Shown piece by piece: positions 7,721 through 15,689 of a DNA stretch of 64,000 bases; the stretch's first letter is position 1, and each line of letters starts with the position of its first letter. The notes below the pieces were generated by a model that saw only the letters and a list, made by a program, of their open reading frames with translations, searched no databases and was not told the DNA's origin. The stretch lies in assembly GCA_964651335.1 (NCBI GenBank), contig CAZYVT010000002.1:52265-116264 (forward strand), in the 5' to 3' direction. The stretch comes from 2-02-FULL-66-14 sp964651335 (lineage in GTDB: Bacteria; Pseudomonadota; Gammaproteobacteria; Burkholderiales; SG8-39). Position numbers and translations under genes: made by a program.

Positions 7721-8269
7721 ATGCGCTCGAAGCCAACAGCCGATTCCCCGACTCTCGATGACAACGCCCATTGCCGCACTGCGGCGCTCGTCGCGCTGGT
7801 GCTCCTGTGGTTCCCGTTCTGCCTGCTTGCGGAGAACACGGTGGACAGCGAGCCTGCCGCCGACGTACCGGCCGCGGCCGCCAGCGCCGTCACGAACGGG
7901 CAGATTGACGAAGCACAGGCGCAGGAGAGAGAGCAGGCGCAAAAGCTCAGGCGGGCAAGAGAGGATCTGGAATCACGCAGAGCGGAGGCCGCGCGCAGGC
8001 TTGATTCAGCGCTGATCCGACAAAGCGAAATCAACCGGCTGCAGGGGGTCGTTTCCGGCCTCGGACAGCGGGAGAGCTCCCTGGGCCACGAGGTTTACTG
8101 GACGCAGCGCGAGCGTGACTCCCTTTCCAGGGATCCGGCGGATCATTCGGCAATGGCACGGCGCAGCAATACGGACCACCAACTGTTCTTTCTGCGCAAC
8201 GAGCTGGATCAGACGACCACGGTGCGGCAGAGCGGGACGAACCAGCTGAACGGGCTGCAGCTTCGCTAG
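7721..8269 (+). CDS. Exported coiled-coil protein of unknown function
   Basis: This 182-aa protein begins with a basic stretch and then a hydrophobic segment (A-A-L-V-A-L-V-L-L-W-F-P-F-C-L-L-A, about residues 21-37) that looks like a signal peptide or membrane anchor. The rest is a charged, Ala/Glu/Gln/Arg-rich helix (about 60-120) predicted to form a coiled coil, plus a polar tail. No catalytic motif is visible. It begins one nucleotide after the CDGSH gene stop, so the two may be cotranscribed. I do not recognise a family. Confidence 0.5.
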   Translation: MRSKPTADSPTLDDNAHCRTAALVALVLLWFPFCLLAENTVDSEPAADVPAAAASAVTNGQIDEAQAQEREQAQKLRRAREDLESRRAEAARRLDSALIRQSEINRLQGVVSGLGQRESSLGHEVYWTQRERDSLSRDPADHSAMARRSNTDHQLFFLRNELDQTTTVRQSGTNQLNGLQLR

Positions 8270-8305
8270 AACCCGCCGCCTTCCAGCATAACGACTGCCC
8301 CATCG

Positions 8306-9247
8306 ATGAACCGGGTCGAGACCAAGCGCGCTCGTGTGCTCGTCGTGGACGACGACCCATCAAGCGTTCATGCCTTGATGGAGATTCTGAAGGTTCATTA
8401 CGAGGTTTCGGTCGCCACGGACGGTGAGCGGGTGGTCGAGATCAGCGAGCGGCGCCGGCCCGATCTGGTGCTTCTCGATATCATGTTGCCGGGCCTCGAC
8501 GGCTACGAGGTATGCCGCAGGCTCAAATCGAACCCTGCGACCAGCGAGATTCCGGTCATTTTTGTCACCGCGCGCGAGAGCATCGACGACCAGATCAAGG
8601 GGCTCGAGGCGGGCGCGGTCGACTTCATCACCACACCCGTGCACGCGCCACTGGTACTGGCGCGCGCCCGGACGCATATCGCCCTCAAGCACCACGCTGA
8701 CCGGTTGCGCGAGCTGGCGCTGACCGACATGCTCACCGGCGTCGCGAATCGGCGATGCTTTGAAGACAGGCTGAAATCAGAGTGGCGGCGTTGCCGGCGC
8801 AACCGCTCGCCGATCGCGCTGATCATGATCGATATCGATGACTTCAAGCAGTACAACGATACCTACGGTCACCAGGCGGGCGACCACTGCCTCGCACAAG
8901 TCTCATCCGCGATGAAACGCGCCCTCAGGCGCCCGGGTGATCTGCTGAGCCGTTACGGCGGGGAAGAATTTGCCTGCCTGCTGCCCGAAACGGGACTCGG
9001 ACAGGCGATGCGGAGGGCGGAAGAACTCGGCCGCAGCGTCGAGAGCCTGGGCATCCCTCACCCTCACTCTGCGGCCGGACCGGTCGTGACCGTCAGCCGC
9101 GGCGTCGCCGCGCTGGTTCCGAGCGCCGAGATCCAGCCGCGCGAGCTGGTGCGGGCTGCGGATGCCATGCTTTACGCCGCCAAACGCGCTGGTCGGAACC
9201 GGACCATGTGCGGACCCGTCGACCTCACTGCAGGCCAGACCGCATAG
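8306..9247 (+). CDS. Response regulator with GGDEF domain (diguanylate cyclase)
   Basis: This 313-aa protein has a receiver domain (about 9-125) with acidic residues D15-D17 and phospho-acceptor D58 (L-L-D-I-M-L-P-G). A GGDEF domain follows (about 135-300). The signature is R-Y-G-G-E-E-F at 216-222, and an inhibitory I-site RxxD (R209-D212) sits five residues upstream. It should make cyclic di-GMP when its receiver is phosphorylated, with product inhibition. Oddly, the normally invariant receiver Lys before Pro is Thr110 (I-T-T-P), which may alter phospho-signalling. No histidine kinase lies nearby. The start at 8306 gives a normal receiver N-terminus. Confidence 0.92.
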   Translation: MNRVETKRARVLVVDDDPSSVHALMEILKVHYEVSVATDGERVVEISERRRPDLVLLDIMLPGLDGYEVCRRLKSNPATSEIPVIFVTARESIDDQIKGLEAGAVDFITTPVHAPLVLARARTHIALKHHADRLRELALTDMLTGVANRRCFEDRLKSEWRRCRRNRSPIALIMIDIDDFKQYNDTYGHQAGDHCLAQVSSAMKRALRRPGDLLSRYGGEEFACLLPETGLGQAMRRAEELGRSVESLGIPHPHSAAGPVVTVSRGVAALVPSAEIQPRELVRAADAMLYAAKRAGRNRTMCGPVDLTAGQTA

Positions 9248-9284
9248 GTGCGATAGCGACCGGCCTGCCGGAGCGCTGCCGCCG

Positions 9285-9479
9285 TTACTCCGCTTCCTCG
9301 ATCCAGGCCGCCTGGATCGCTTCGAGAATTTTCTCGCCGCAGTGCTTGGGGTCGTCCGAGAAGCCGGGCAGCTGCAGAACCCAGTCGCGCAGGTCCACGA
9401 AATTGACCGCCTTCGGGTCCTGGTCCGGGAACCGGTCCGCCAGGGCGATCGCGATCTCCCGCGAATCGGTCCACTTCAT
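9285..9479 (-). CDS. iscX: IscX, accessory Fe-S cluster assembly protein
   Basis: This 64-aa acidic protein matches IscX: it begins M-K-W-T-D-S-R-E-I-A and holds V-N-F-V-D-L-R-D-W-V and F-D-like P-G-F-S-D-D-P. IscX binds IscS and iron and modulates cysteine desulfuration. It is the last gene of the isc operon and its start overlaps the fdx stop by 4 nt (ATGA), as in many proteobacteria. Confidence 0.95.
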   Translation of the reverse strand: MKWTDSREIAIALADRFPDQDPKAVNFVDLRDWVLQLPGFSDDPKHCGEKILEAIQAAWIEEAE

Positions 9480-9823
9480 TTCCTGCTCCCTCCCTCGCGC
9501 TCGTAGTTGATGGTGTATTTCGGGATCTCGATCACGAGATCGGCGCCGCGCACCCTGGCCTGGCAGGAAAGGCGCGAATTCGCCTCCAACCCCCAGGCCT
9601 TGTCGAGCAGGTCCTCCTCCTTCTCCTCCAGCTCGTCGAGCGTATCGAACCCTTCACGAACGATCACGTGGCAGGTGGTGCAGGCGCAGGACTTCTCGCA
9701 CGCATGCTCGATCTCGATACCGCGCGACAGCAGCGTATCGCAGATCGATAGGCCCTCCTGCGCGTCGATCTCCACGCCCTGCGGGCAGAGCTCCGCGTGG
9801 GGCAGCACGCGGATCCTTGGCAC
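9476..9823 (-). CDS. fdx: ISC-type 2Fe-2S ferredoxin
   Basis: This 115-aa adrenodoxin-type ferredoxin has the cluster ligands in H-A-C-E-K-S-C-A-C-T-T-C and the downstream L-S-C. It also has the conserved tail I-P-K-Y-T-I-N. It supplies electrons during Fe-S cluster synthesis on IscU. The start is a GTG at 9823, followed by P-R-I-R-V-L-P-H; the family normally begins M-P-x-I-x-V-L-P-H, so GTG is the natural start despite a weak ribosome binding site. The stop overlaps the iscX start. Confidence 0.93.
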   Translation of the reverse strand: MPRIRVLPHAELCPQGVEIDAQEGLSICDTLLSRGIEIEHACEKSCACTTCHVIVREGFDTLDELEEKEEDLLDKAWGLEANSRLSCQARVRGADLVIEIPKYTINYEREGGSRK

Positions 9824-9896
9824 GACTATCGCCTTTTCCGGAAGTCGGGCGTCGCGGTGCGGCAGGATCTGTCGCGCTGCAACGCGTCGGTGTTCT

Positions 9897-11765
9897 TCAT
9901 GCGTCCAGGTTGGCGATCTTCTGCCCGGTGAGCGCGCGCCGCACGCTGGCGTCCATGCGGCGCGCAGCAAAATCCTCGGTCGCACGGTTGAGTTCGTCCG
10001 AGGCCTGCTTGATTGCGCGATGATCTGTTTCGGCGAGTTTCTCACGCAGGGCCGCGAGCAATCGTTCGATGTCCGCGCGCTCCCCAGCGGAAAGCAGGCC
10101 GCCATCCGCCTCAATCGCCGAGCGGACCGCGTCCGCGAGACGCTCGCCCTCGACCCGGTTTTCCTGCAGCGCGCGCGCGTGCATGTCGTCCCTGGCGTGC
10201 TCGACCGAATCGCGCAGCATCCGTTCGATGTCGGCGTCGGTCAGTCCGTAGGAGGGCTTGACGGTGATCGAGGCCTCGACGCCGGTGCTCTTCTCCTTCG
10301 CGGTGATCGAGAGCAGGCCGTCTGCGTCCACCTGAAAGGCGACGCGCACGCGCCCCACGCCGGCCGCCATCGGCGGGATTCCGCGCAGCTCGAACCGGGC
10401 GAGCGACCGGCAGTCCGACACCAGCTCGCGCTCGCCCTGCACGACATGGAAGCTCATCGCGCTCTGGCCGTCCTTGAACGTGGTGAACTCCTGCGCACGC
10501 GCGGTCGGAATCGTCGAATTCCTCGGAATGATCCGCTCCACCAGGCCGCCCATCGTTTCCATGCCGAGCGAAAGCGGAATCACGTCGAGCAGGAGCCAAT
10601 CCTCGCCCTTTGGCTTGTTGCCCGCGAGTACGTTCGCCTGCATCGCCGCACCGAGCGCGACCACCTTGTCCGGGTCGAGATTGTTGAGCGGATCGCGCCG
10701 GAAGAACTCGCCCACGACGCGCTGGATCTGCGGCATGCGCGTTGCGCCGCCGACCATCACGACGCCCTTGATGTCGTGTACTTCGAGTCCCGCGTCGCGC
10801 AGCGCCTTGCGGGTGGGGCCGAGCGTCTTTTGCACCAGGTGCTGGGTGATGCTGCAGAATGCCTCCGTGGTGAGCGTCACATCGACGAACTCGCCGGTGG
10901 AGAGTCGTGCGGTGATGGGCGCCTCTCCGTGATAGGTAAGCGCTTCCTTGGCCTCGCGCGCCTTGGTGTGCAGCAGCCGTATATCGCGCGGCTGCACCGG
11001 CGGGACCTTGGCTTCCTCCAGCGCCCAGCAGACCACGCGATGGTCGAAATCGTCGCCGCCGAGCGCCACGTCGCCGTTCGTGGCGAGAACTTCGAAGACG
11101 CCGCGGGAGAGCTTGAGGATCGAGATGTCGAAAGTGCCGCCGCCGAGATCGAAGACCGCATAGACGCCTTCGGCCGCGTTCTCCAGGCCGTACGCGATCG
11201 CGGCGGCAGTCGGCTCGTTGAGCAGGCGCAGCACGTTGATGCCCGCGAGCGTCGCGGCGTCCTTGGTCGCCTGCCGCTGCCCATCATCGAAATACGCCGG
11301 CACGGTGATCACGGCCCCGACGAGCGTGCCGCCGAGGGACGCTTCCGCCCTCACGCGCAGCACTTTCAGGATTTCCGCCGAGATCTCGACCGGGCTCTTC
11401 ACGCCCGCGACAGTGCGAAGCTGCAGCATGCCGGGTACGTCGACAAAATCGTAGGGTGAGTTCTCCACGTAGGCGACGTCTTTCAGACCGCGGCCCATGA
11501 AGCGCTTCACCGAGACGACCGTGTTCTTGGGGTCGTCCGACTGGTGCACCTGCGCGGCGTAGCCGACTTCGACCTTTGAACCGTGCAGGTAGCGCACGAT
11601 CGAGGGCAGCAGGGGCCGGCCTCGCTCATCTGGAAGCACGGTCGCGATGCCGTTGCGCACCGTGGCGACGAGCGAGTTGGTGGTGCCGAGGTCGATTCCA
11701 ACGGCGAGCCGGTGCTCGTGCGGGGCGGCGGATTGTCCCGGTTCCGAGATCTGGAGAAGCGCCAT
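9897..11765 (-). CDS. hscA: HscA, Hsp70-family chaperone for Fe-S cluster transfer
   Basis: This 622-aa protein is a complete specialised Hsp70. The ATPase domain begins with V-G-I-D-L-G-T-T-N-S-L-V and includes VYAVFDLGGGTFDISILKL and V-V-M-V-G-G-A-T-R-M-P. The substrate-binding domain follows from about residue 390, with P-L-S-L-G-M-E-T-M-G-G near its start. HscA works with HscB to release clusters from IscU, recognising its LPPVK motif. The start overlaps the hscB stop by one nucleotide (TAATG). Length and motifs match the family with no sign of damage. Confidence 0.97.
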   Translation of the reverse strand: MALLQISEPGQSAAPHEHRLAVGIDLGTTNSLVATVRNGIATVLPDERGRPLLPSIVRYLHGSKVEVGYAAQVHQSDDPKNTVVSVKRFMGRGLKDVAYVENSPYDFVDVPGMLQLRTVAGVKSPVEISAEILKVLRVRAEASLGGTLVGAVITVPAYFDDGQRQATKDAATLAGINVLRLLNEPTAAAIAYGLENAAEGVYAVFDLGGGTFDISILKLSRGVFEVLATNGDVALGGDDFDHRVVCWALEEAKVPPVQPRDIRLLHTKAREAKEALTYHGEAPITARLSTGEFVDVTLTTEAFCSITQHLVQKTLGPTRKALRDAGLEVHDIKGVVMVGGATRMPQIQRVVGEFFRRDPLNNLDPDKVVALGAAMQANVLAGNKPKGEDWLLLDVIPLSLGMETMGGLVERIIPRNSTIPTARAQEFTTFKDGQSAMSFHVVQGERELVSDCRSLARFELRGIPPMAAGVGRVRVAFQVDADGLLSITAKEKSTGVEASITVKPSYGLTDADIERMLRDSVEHARDDMHARALQENRVEGERLADAVRSAIEADGGLLSAGERADIERLLAALREKLAETDHRAIKQASDELNRATEDFAARRMDASVRRALTGQKIANLDA

Positions 11766-12286
11766 TACTCCTCCATTGTCTCAAATGCGGCGTCGATCTC
11801 CGCGTCCAGTTTCTCCAGAAACATGAGCTTGCGCACCAGATCGGCTGCGCCGGCGTAGTCACGCCTGGCGTCGATGTGAGCCGCGAGCGCCTCCTGCAGT
11901 TCGCGCTTCTCGATCCGCAGTGCGGCGCGCATCCGGTCCAGCGCGCCGGCGTCCCTCTCAGCAGCCGCCAGTTCCAGTCCCTCGCGCTGTTCCATCTGGC
12001 GGATCAGAAACCCGGCCGGCATGGCGGTGTTGGTCTCCAGCGCGACATCGACGCCGTTCAGCTCGAGGAGGTACTTGGCCCGCAGTACCGGGTGCTTGAG
12101 CATCCGGTAGGCTTCGTTCACGCGCGTTGTCCACTGCATCGAAGCGCGGCGCTCGGCATCGCCGGCGTGTGCGAAGCGGTCCGGATGGATTTTCGCCTGG
12201 ATCTCGCGATAGGCGCGCTCGAGCCGTTCCGGCTCGAGCGCATAACCCGGCTCGAGGCCGAACAACTCAAAATGATTTTGCATCAT
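11765..12286 (-). CDS. hscB: HscB, J-domain co-chaperone for Fe-S assembly
   Basis: This 173-aa protein has an N-terminal J domain (H-F-E-L-F-G-L, then I-H-P-D-R-F with the essential HPD). A C-terminal three-helix domain (about 95-173) binds IscU. The chosen start at 12286 gives M-M-Q-N-H-F-E-L-F-G-L, matching family N-termini; a further upstream ATG at 12358 would add an atypical 24-residue leader. It lies between iscA and hscA in the standard order. Confidence 0.95.
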   Translation of the reverse strand: MMQNHFELFGLEPGYALEPERLERAYREIQAKIHPDRFAHAGDAERRASMQWTTRVNEAYRMLKHPVLRAKYLLELNGVDVALETNTAMPAGFLIRQMEQREGLELAAAERDAGALDRMRAALRIEKRELQEALAAHIDARRDYAGAADLVRKLMFLEKLDAEIDAAFETMEE

Positions 12287-12362
12287 CCGATGCAGCGAAC
12301 CGTCACGCGCCTCCGCCATCGCATCCCGTGGTCGGCCGGTCGCGCGCGGTTCGTGCAATCAG

Positions 12363-12686
12363 CTAGACGTTGAAGCTCTCACCGCAGCCGCACTCGTCCT
12401 TGACGTTGGGGTTGCGGAATTTGAACCCCTCGTTCAGGCCCTCGCGCGAGTAGTCGAGCTCGGTACCGTCGACGTACGGCAGACTCTTCGGGTCCACGAC
12501 CACCCGGACCCCGCGGCTCTCGAATTGCACGTCTTCGGGTGCCACGGCATCCGCAAATTCCAGCTTGTACGCCATTCCCGAGCAGCCGGAAGTGCGCACG
12601 CCCACGCGCAGGCCCACGCCCTTGCCGCGTCTGGCGAGGAAATTCTGCACGTGGCTTGCCGCCTTTTCCGTAAGCGTGATTGCCAT
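12363..12686 (-). CDS. iscA: IscA, A-type Fe-S carrier protein
   Basis: This 107-aa protein has the three invariant cysteines C35, C99 and C101 (T-S-G-C-S-G and C-G-C-G-E-S-F). It begins M-A-I-T-L-T-E-K-A. IscA binds iron or clusters and passes 4Fe-4S clusters to target proteins. It starts 9 nt after the iscU stop and is in the normal operon position. Confidence 0.97.
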   Translation of the reverse strand: MAITLTEKAASHVQNFLARRGKGVGLRVGVRTSGCSGMAYKLEFADAVAPEDVQFESRGVRVVVDPKSLPYVDGTELDYSREGLNEGFKFRNPNVKDECGCGESFNV

Positions 12687-12695
12687 TTCCCGATT

Positions 12696-13118
12696 CTATC
12701 CGTGCGCGGCCTTTTTTTCCTGCACTGCAGGGACCTCGAAACCGTGCTTTTTCCTGTAGTCGGCGACCGCCGCCTTGATCGCGTCTTCGGCGAGAATCGA
12801 GCAGTGGATCTTGACGGGCGGCAGCGTCAGCTCCGCCGCGATCTGCGTGTTCCGGATCGTCACCGCGTCGTCGAGCGTCCTGCCCTTGACCCACTCGGTG
12901 ACGAGCGAACTTGACGCGATCGCCGAGCCGCAGCCGTAGGTCTTGAAACGCGCGTCCTCGATGATGCCCTGTTCGTTCACCTTGATCTGCAGTTTCATCA
13001 CGTCGCCGCAGGCGGGCGCCCCGACCATGCCGGTACCGACCGAGTCGTCGGTCCTGTCGAACGACCCGACGTTTCTCGGGTTCTCATAGTGATCGATTAC
13101 TTTGTCGCTGTACGCCAT
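12696..13118 (-). CDS. iscU: IscU, Fe-S cluster scaffold protein
   Basis: This 140-aa scaffold carries the ligand cysteines C37, C63 and C106 together with D39. The HscA-recognition motif L-P-P-V-K lies at 99-103. New 2Fe-2S clusters form on it from sulfur donated by IscS. The C-terminal tail is Lys/Ala-rich and a little longer than in E. coli (128 aa). The gene lies 9 nt downstream of iscS. Confidence 0.97.
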   Translation of the reverse strand: MAYSDKVIDHYENPRNVGSFDRTDDSVGTGMVGAPACGDVMKLQIKVNEQGIIEDARFKTYGCGSAIASSSLVTEWVKGRTLDDAVTIRNTQIAAELTLPPVKIHCSILAEDAIKAAVADYRKKHGFEVPAVQEKKAAHG

Positions 13119-13127
13119 GACTGTCTC

Positions 13128-14336
13128 CTAATGTGCCGCCCACTGCACGGTATTCAAGTCCACTCCCTCGTTGTGCATTTCCCAGAGCGGGGACATCTCC
13201 CGCAGCTTCGCCACTTTGGCTCTGATGTGGCCCACGGTGTAATCCACCTCCTCCGCGCCGGTAAAACGTCCAAGCGTGAACCGGATCGAAGAGTGCGCCA
13301 GTTCGTCCGAGCGCCCAAGCGCGCGCAGCACATACGACGGCTCGAGCGAAGCCGACGTGCAGGCCGAGCCCGAGGACACCGCGATGTCCTTCACCGCCAT
13401 GACGAGCGACTCGCCCTCGACGAAGTTGAAGCTCACGTTCAGGTTGTGCGGCACGCGGTGCTCGAGACTGCCGTTGACGAATACTTCCTCGATCCCCTTC
13501 ACCCCTGCGAGAAGCCTGTCGCGCAGCGCCCGGATACGCTCGTTCTCGGTTGCCATTTCCGCCTTCGCGATCCGGTACGCCTCGCCCATGCCGACGATCT
13601 GATGCGTCGCAAGGGTGCCAGACCGGAAGCCACGCTCGTGCCCGCCGCCGTGGATCTGGGCCTCGAGGCGCACGCGCGGTTTTCTGCGCACGTAGAGCGC
13701 CCCGACGCCCTTCGGTCCGTAGGTCTTGTGGGCCGAAAACGACATCAGATCCACCTTCAGCGCCTGCAGGTCGATCACGCACTTGCCCGCCGCCTGCGCC
13801 GAATCGACGTGGAACAGGACCCCGCGTTTGCGGCACATCTCGCCGATCGCCGGGATGTCCTGGATCACGCCGATTTCGTTATTCACGAACATCACCGAAA
13901 CGAGGATCGTGTCCGGCCGGAACGCCGCCTCGAGCTTGTTCAAGTCGAGCATGCCGTCCGGGTCGACTTCGAGGTACGTCACCTCGAAGCCCCGGCGCTC
14001 AAGCTCGCGGCAAGTGTCGAGCGTCGCCTTGTGTTCGGTCTTGACCGTGATCAAATGCTTGCCCTTGGTCTTGTAGAACTCCGCGGCGCCCTTGAGCGCG
14101 AGGTTGATCGACTCGGTGGCGCCCGAAGTCCAGATGAGATCCTTGGGGTCGCAGTGCACGAGGGCCGCTACTTGTTCGCGCGCGGTCTCGACCGCTTCCT
14201 CGGCTTTCCAGCCGAAAGAGTGCGAGCGGCTTGCGGGGTTGCCGAAGTGCTCGGTCAGGTAGGGGATCATTTTCTCGGCGACGCGCGGGTCAACCGGCGT
14301 GGTCGCCGAGTAGTCCAGGTAAATCGGAAGCTTCAC
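13128..14336 (-). CDS. iscS: IscS, cysteine desulfurase
   Basis: This 402-aa PLP enzyme opens with L-P-I-Y-L-D-Y-S-A-T-T-P-V-D. It has the PLP-binding lysine in S-F-S-A-H-K-T-Y-G-P and the mobile catalytic-cysteine loop S-S-G-S-A-C-T-S-A-S-L. It releases sulfur from cysteine for clusters, tRNA thiolation and cofactors. The length matches E. coli IscS (404 aa). It starts 18 nt after iscR. Confidence 0.97.
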   Translation of the reverse strand: MKLPIYLDYSATTPVDPRVAEKMIPYLTEHFGNPASRSHSFGWKAEEAVETAREQVAALVHCDPKDLIWTSGATESINLALKGAAEFYKTKGKHLITVKTEHKATLDTCRELERRGFEVTYLEVDPDGMLDLNKLEAAFRPDTILVSVMFVNNEIGVIQDIPAIGEMCRKRGVLFHVDSAQAAGKCVIDLQALKVDLMSFSAHKTYGPKGVGALYVRRKPRVRLEAQIHGGGHERGFRSGTLATHQIVGMGEAYRIAKAEMATENERIRALRDRLLAGVKGIEEVFVNGSLEHRVPHNLNVSFNFVEGESLVMAVKDIAVSSGSACTSASLEPSYVLRALGRSDELAHSSIRFTLGRFTGAEEVDYTVGHIRAKVAKLREMSPLWEMHNEGVDLNTVQWAAH

Positions 14337-14354
14337 GATTGCCCTCTGCTCTGT

Positions 14355-14837
14355 TCAGGCCGCGACCGCAACCGCGGGCTTCGCGGCGCTCTTCTCCGCG
14401 GCGCGCCAGTCGTGCAGGACCGCGACATGCTTGCCGTGCTGGTGCGCGACCAGGTCCGCGAGCGTCACCGATGCGAGGTAGTCGTACATCTTCTCGTTGA
14501 GTCGCGCCCACAGGTCGTGCGTCATGCAGCGCTTGTCGTCGAGGCAGTTCTCCTTGCCGCCGCATAGCGTGGCGTCAAGCGGCTCATCCACCGCGACGAT
14601 GATGTTGGCGACCGAAATGTTCTGCGTTGGCTGCGCCAGGTTGTACCCGCCGCCCGGTCCGCGCACGCTCGACACGAGACTCGAGCGCCGCAGCCGGCCG
14701 AAGAGCTGCTCCAGATAGGAAAGAGAGATATGCTGCCTCTCGCTGATCGCGGCAAGCGTCACCGGACCGCGCGTCTGGCGCATCGCCAGATCTACCATCG
14801 CGGTCACCGCGAATCTGCCTTTGGTTGTCAGTCTCAT
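14355..14837 (-). CDS. iscR: IscR, 2Fe-2S transcriptional regulator of the isc operon
   Basis: This 160-aa Rrf2-family protein has an N-terminal winged helix-turn-helix (M-R-L-T-T-K-G-R-F-A-V, I-S-L-S-Y-L-E-Q-L-F). The cluster ligands are C92, C98 and C104 with H107, as in E. coli IscR. Holo-IscR represses isc; apo-IscR activates suf-type genes. GAGGA lies just upstream of the ATG at 14837. Two IscR-type boxes in its own promoter indicate autoregulation. The Ala-rich C-terminal tail is typical of betaproteobacterial versions. Confidence 0.97.
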   Translation of the reverse strand: MRLTTKGRFAVTAMVDLAMRQTRGPVTLAAISERQHISLSYLEQLFGRLRRSSLVSSVRGPGGGYNLAQPTQNISVANIIVAVDEPLDATLCGGKENCLDDKRCMTHDLWARLNEKMYDYLASVTLADLVAHQHGKHVAVLHDWRAAEKSAAKPAVAVAA

Positions 14838-14851
14838 GCTCGTCCTCGCGA

Positions 14852-14876
14852 ATACCCGATTAAGGTAGTCAAGTAT
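14852..14876 (-). promoter_or_regulatory. IscR type 1-like binding site, downstream box
   Basis: On the minus strand this 25-bp site has half-sites ATACTTGACT and ATCGGGTAT. Against the E. coli type 1 consensus as I remember it, mismatches are confined to the centre. It overlaps the -10 hexamer of the iscR promoter, so bound IscR should block transcription. Binding is inferred. Confidence 0.65.
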
Positions 14877-14901
14877 ACTCTTGCCTGAGTAATTTAGTCA
14901 A
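14872..14901 (-). promoter_or_regulatory. Sigma-70-type promoter of the isc operon
   Basis: On the minus strand TTGACT (14901-14896) and TATACT (14877-14872) are separated by 18 bp, about 35 nt upstream of the iscR start. Both hexamers are near consensus and lie in a locally AT-rich patch of otherwise GC-rich DNA. It drives iscR and presumably the genes to iscX. Confidence 0.75.
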
Positions 14902-14905
14902 CTTT
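14881..14905 (-). promoter_or_regulatory. IscR type 1-like binding site, upstream box
   Basis: On the minus strand this box reads AAAGTTGACT at the left and CTCAGGCAA at the right. The left half is a strong match to the type 1 consensus and the right half is weaker. It covers the -35 hexamer. With the downstream box it forms a tandem pair like that at the E. coli iscR promoter. Confidence 0.55.
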
Positions 14906-14924
14906 ATAGTTGTATAACAATCAG

Positions 14925-15653
14925 CTACTTAATCGCACGGAGCTGCTCTGTTTTAGACCCTTCCATAGCACGTTTTGCGGCTTCTTCCTCCAAGCGTTGC
15001 AGCTTTGCCGAGAGCGTCGATACCGCTTGCTCCAGTTCCCTCGAATGCTCGACCAGATTCTGGATCGCCTTCGCGTAGGGGTCGTCCTGGTTCTGCACCA
15101 CCGCATACGCGGCAAAGCGTGCGGCCTGCTGCGGGGAGACAAGTTCCTCGACGATGCGTCCCGGCACGCCCACGACCGTTGCGCCGGCGGGAACATCTTT
15201 CACCACCACTGCGTTTGACCCGATCTTGGCGCGCTCACCCACTGTGATCGGACCCAGGATTTTCGCGCCGGCGCCGATCACCACTCCTTTGCCGAGCGTC
15301 GGATGGCGTTTCCCCTTGTTCCATGACGTGCCGCCGAGAGTCACCCCGTGGTACATCGTCACGTCATCGCCGATCTCGGCGGTTTCGCCGATCACCACAC
15401 CCATTCCATGGTCGATGAAGACACGCTTACCGATCGTCGCGCCGGGATGGATCTCGATTCCCGTGACGGTGCGGCCGAAATGCGAGGTCGCGCGGCCCAG
15501 CCAGCGCAATCCGTGCCCCCAGAACCAGCGCGCGAGCTTATGGATGTAGAGCGCGTGCAGGCCCGGATAGCAGGTCAGTACTTCCCAAGTGGTGCGTGCC
15601 GCCGGATCGCGGTCGAACACGCTTGCAATGTCTTCGCGCAGCTGATTGAACAT
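14925..15653 (-). CDS. cysE: Serine O-acetyltransferase
   Basis: This 242-aa protein has an N-terminal helical region and then a left-handed beta-helix of hexapeptide repeats. Key segments are I-H-P-G-A-T-I-G, F-I-D-H-G-M-G-V-V-I-G-E-T-A and the active-site region H-G-V-T-L-G-G-T. It acetylates serine with acetyl-CoA, the first step of cysteine synthesis. Its place directly upstream of iscR links cysteine supply to cluster synthesis. The C-terminal tail is long, helical and charged (about 180-242). Confidence 0.95.
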   Translation of the reverse strand: MFNQLREDIASVFDRDPAARTTWEVLTCYPGLHALYIHKLARWFWGHGLRWLGRATSHFGRTVTGIEIHPGATIGKRVFIDHGMGVVIGETAEIGDDVTMYHGVTLGGTSWNKGKRHPTLGKGVVIGAGAKILGPITVGERAKIGSNAVVVKDVPAGATVVGVPGRIVEELVSPQQAARFAAYAVVQNQDDPYAKAIQNLVEHSRELEQAVSTLSAKLQRLEEEAAKRAMEGSKTEQLRAIK

Positions 15654-15689
15654 GAAGCCGATCCTAGGTTATCCGACTGTAGCGGTCAA

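Noticed and set aside
9507..11459. A 650-codon plus-strand frame opposite hscA and fdx.
   Set aside because: Antisense to conserved isc genes; no motif and no promoter.
12704..12720. T-rich run near the end of iscU taken as a terminator.
   Set aside because: It is the Lys codons of the IscU tail read on the other strand, with no stem.
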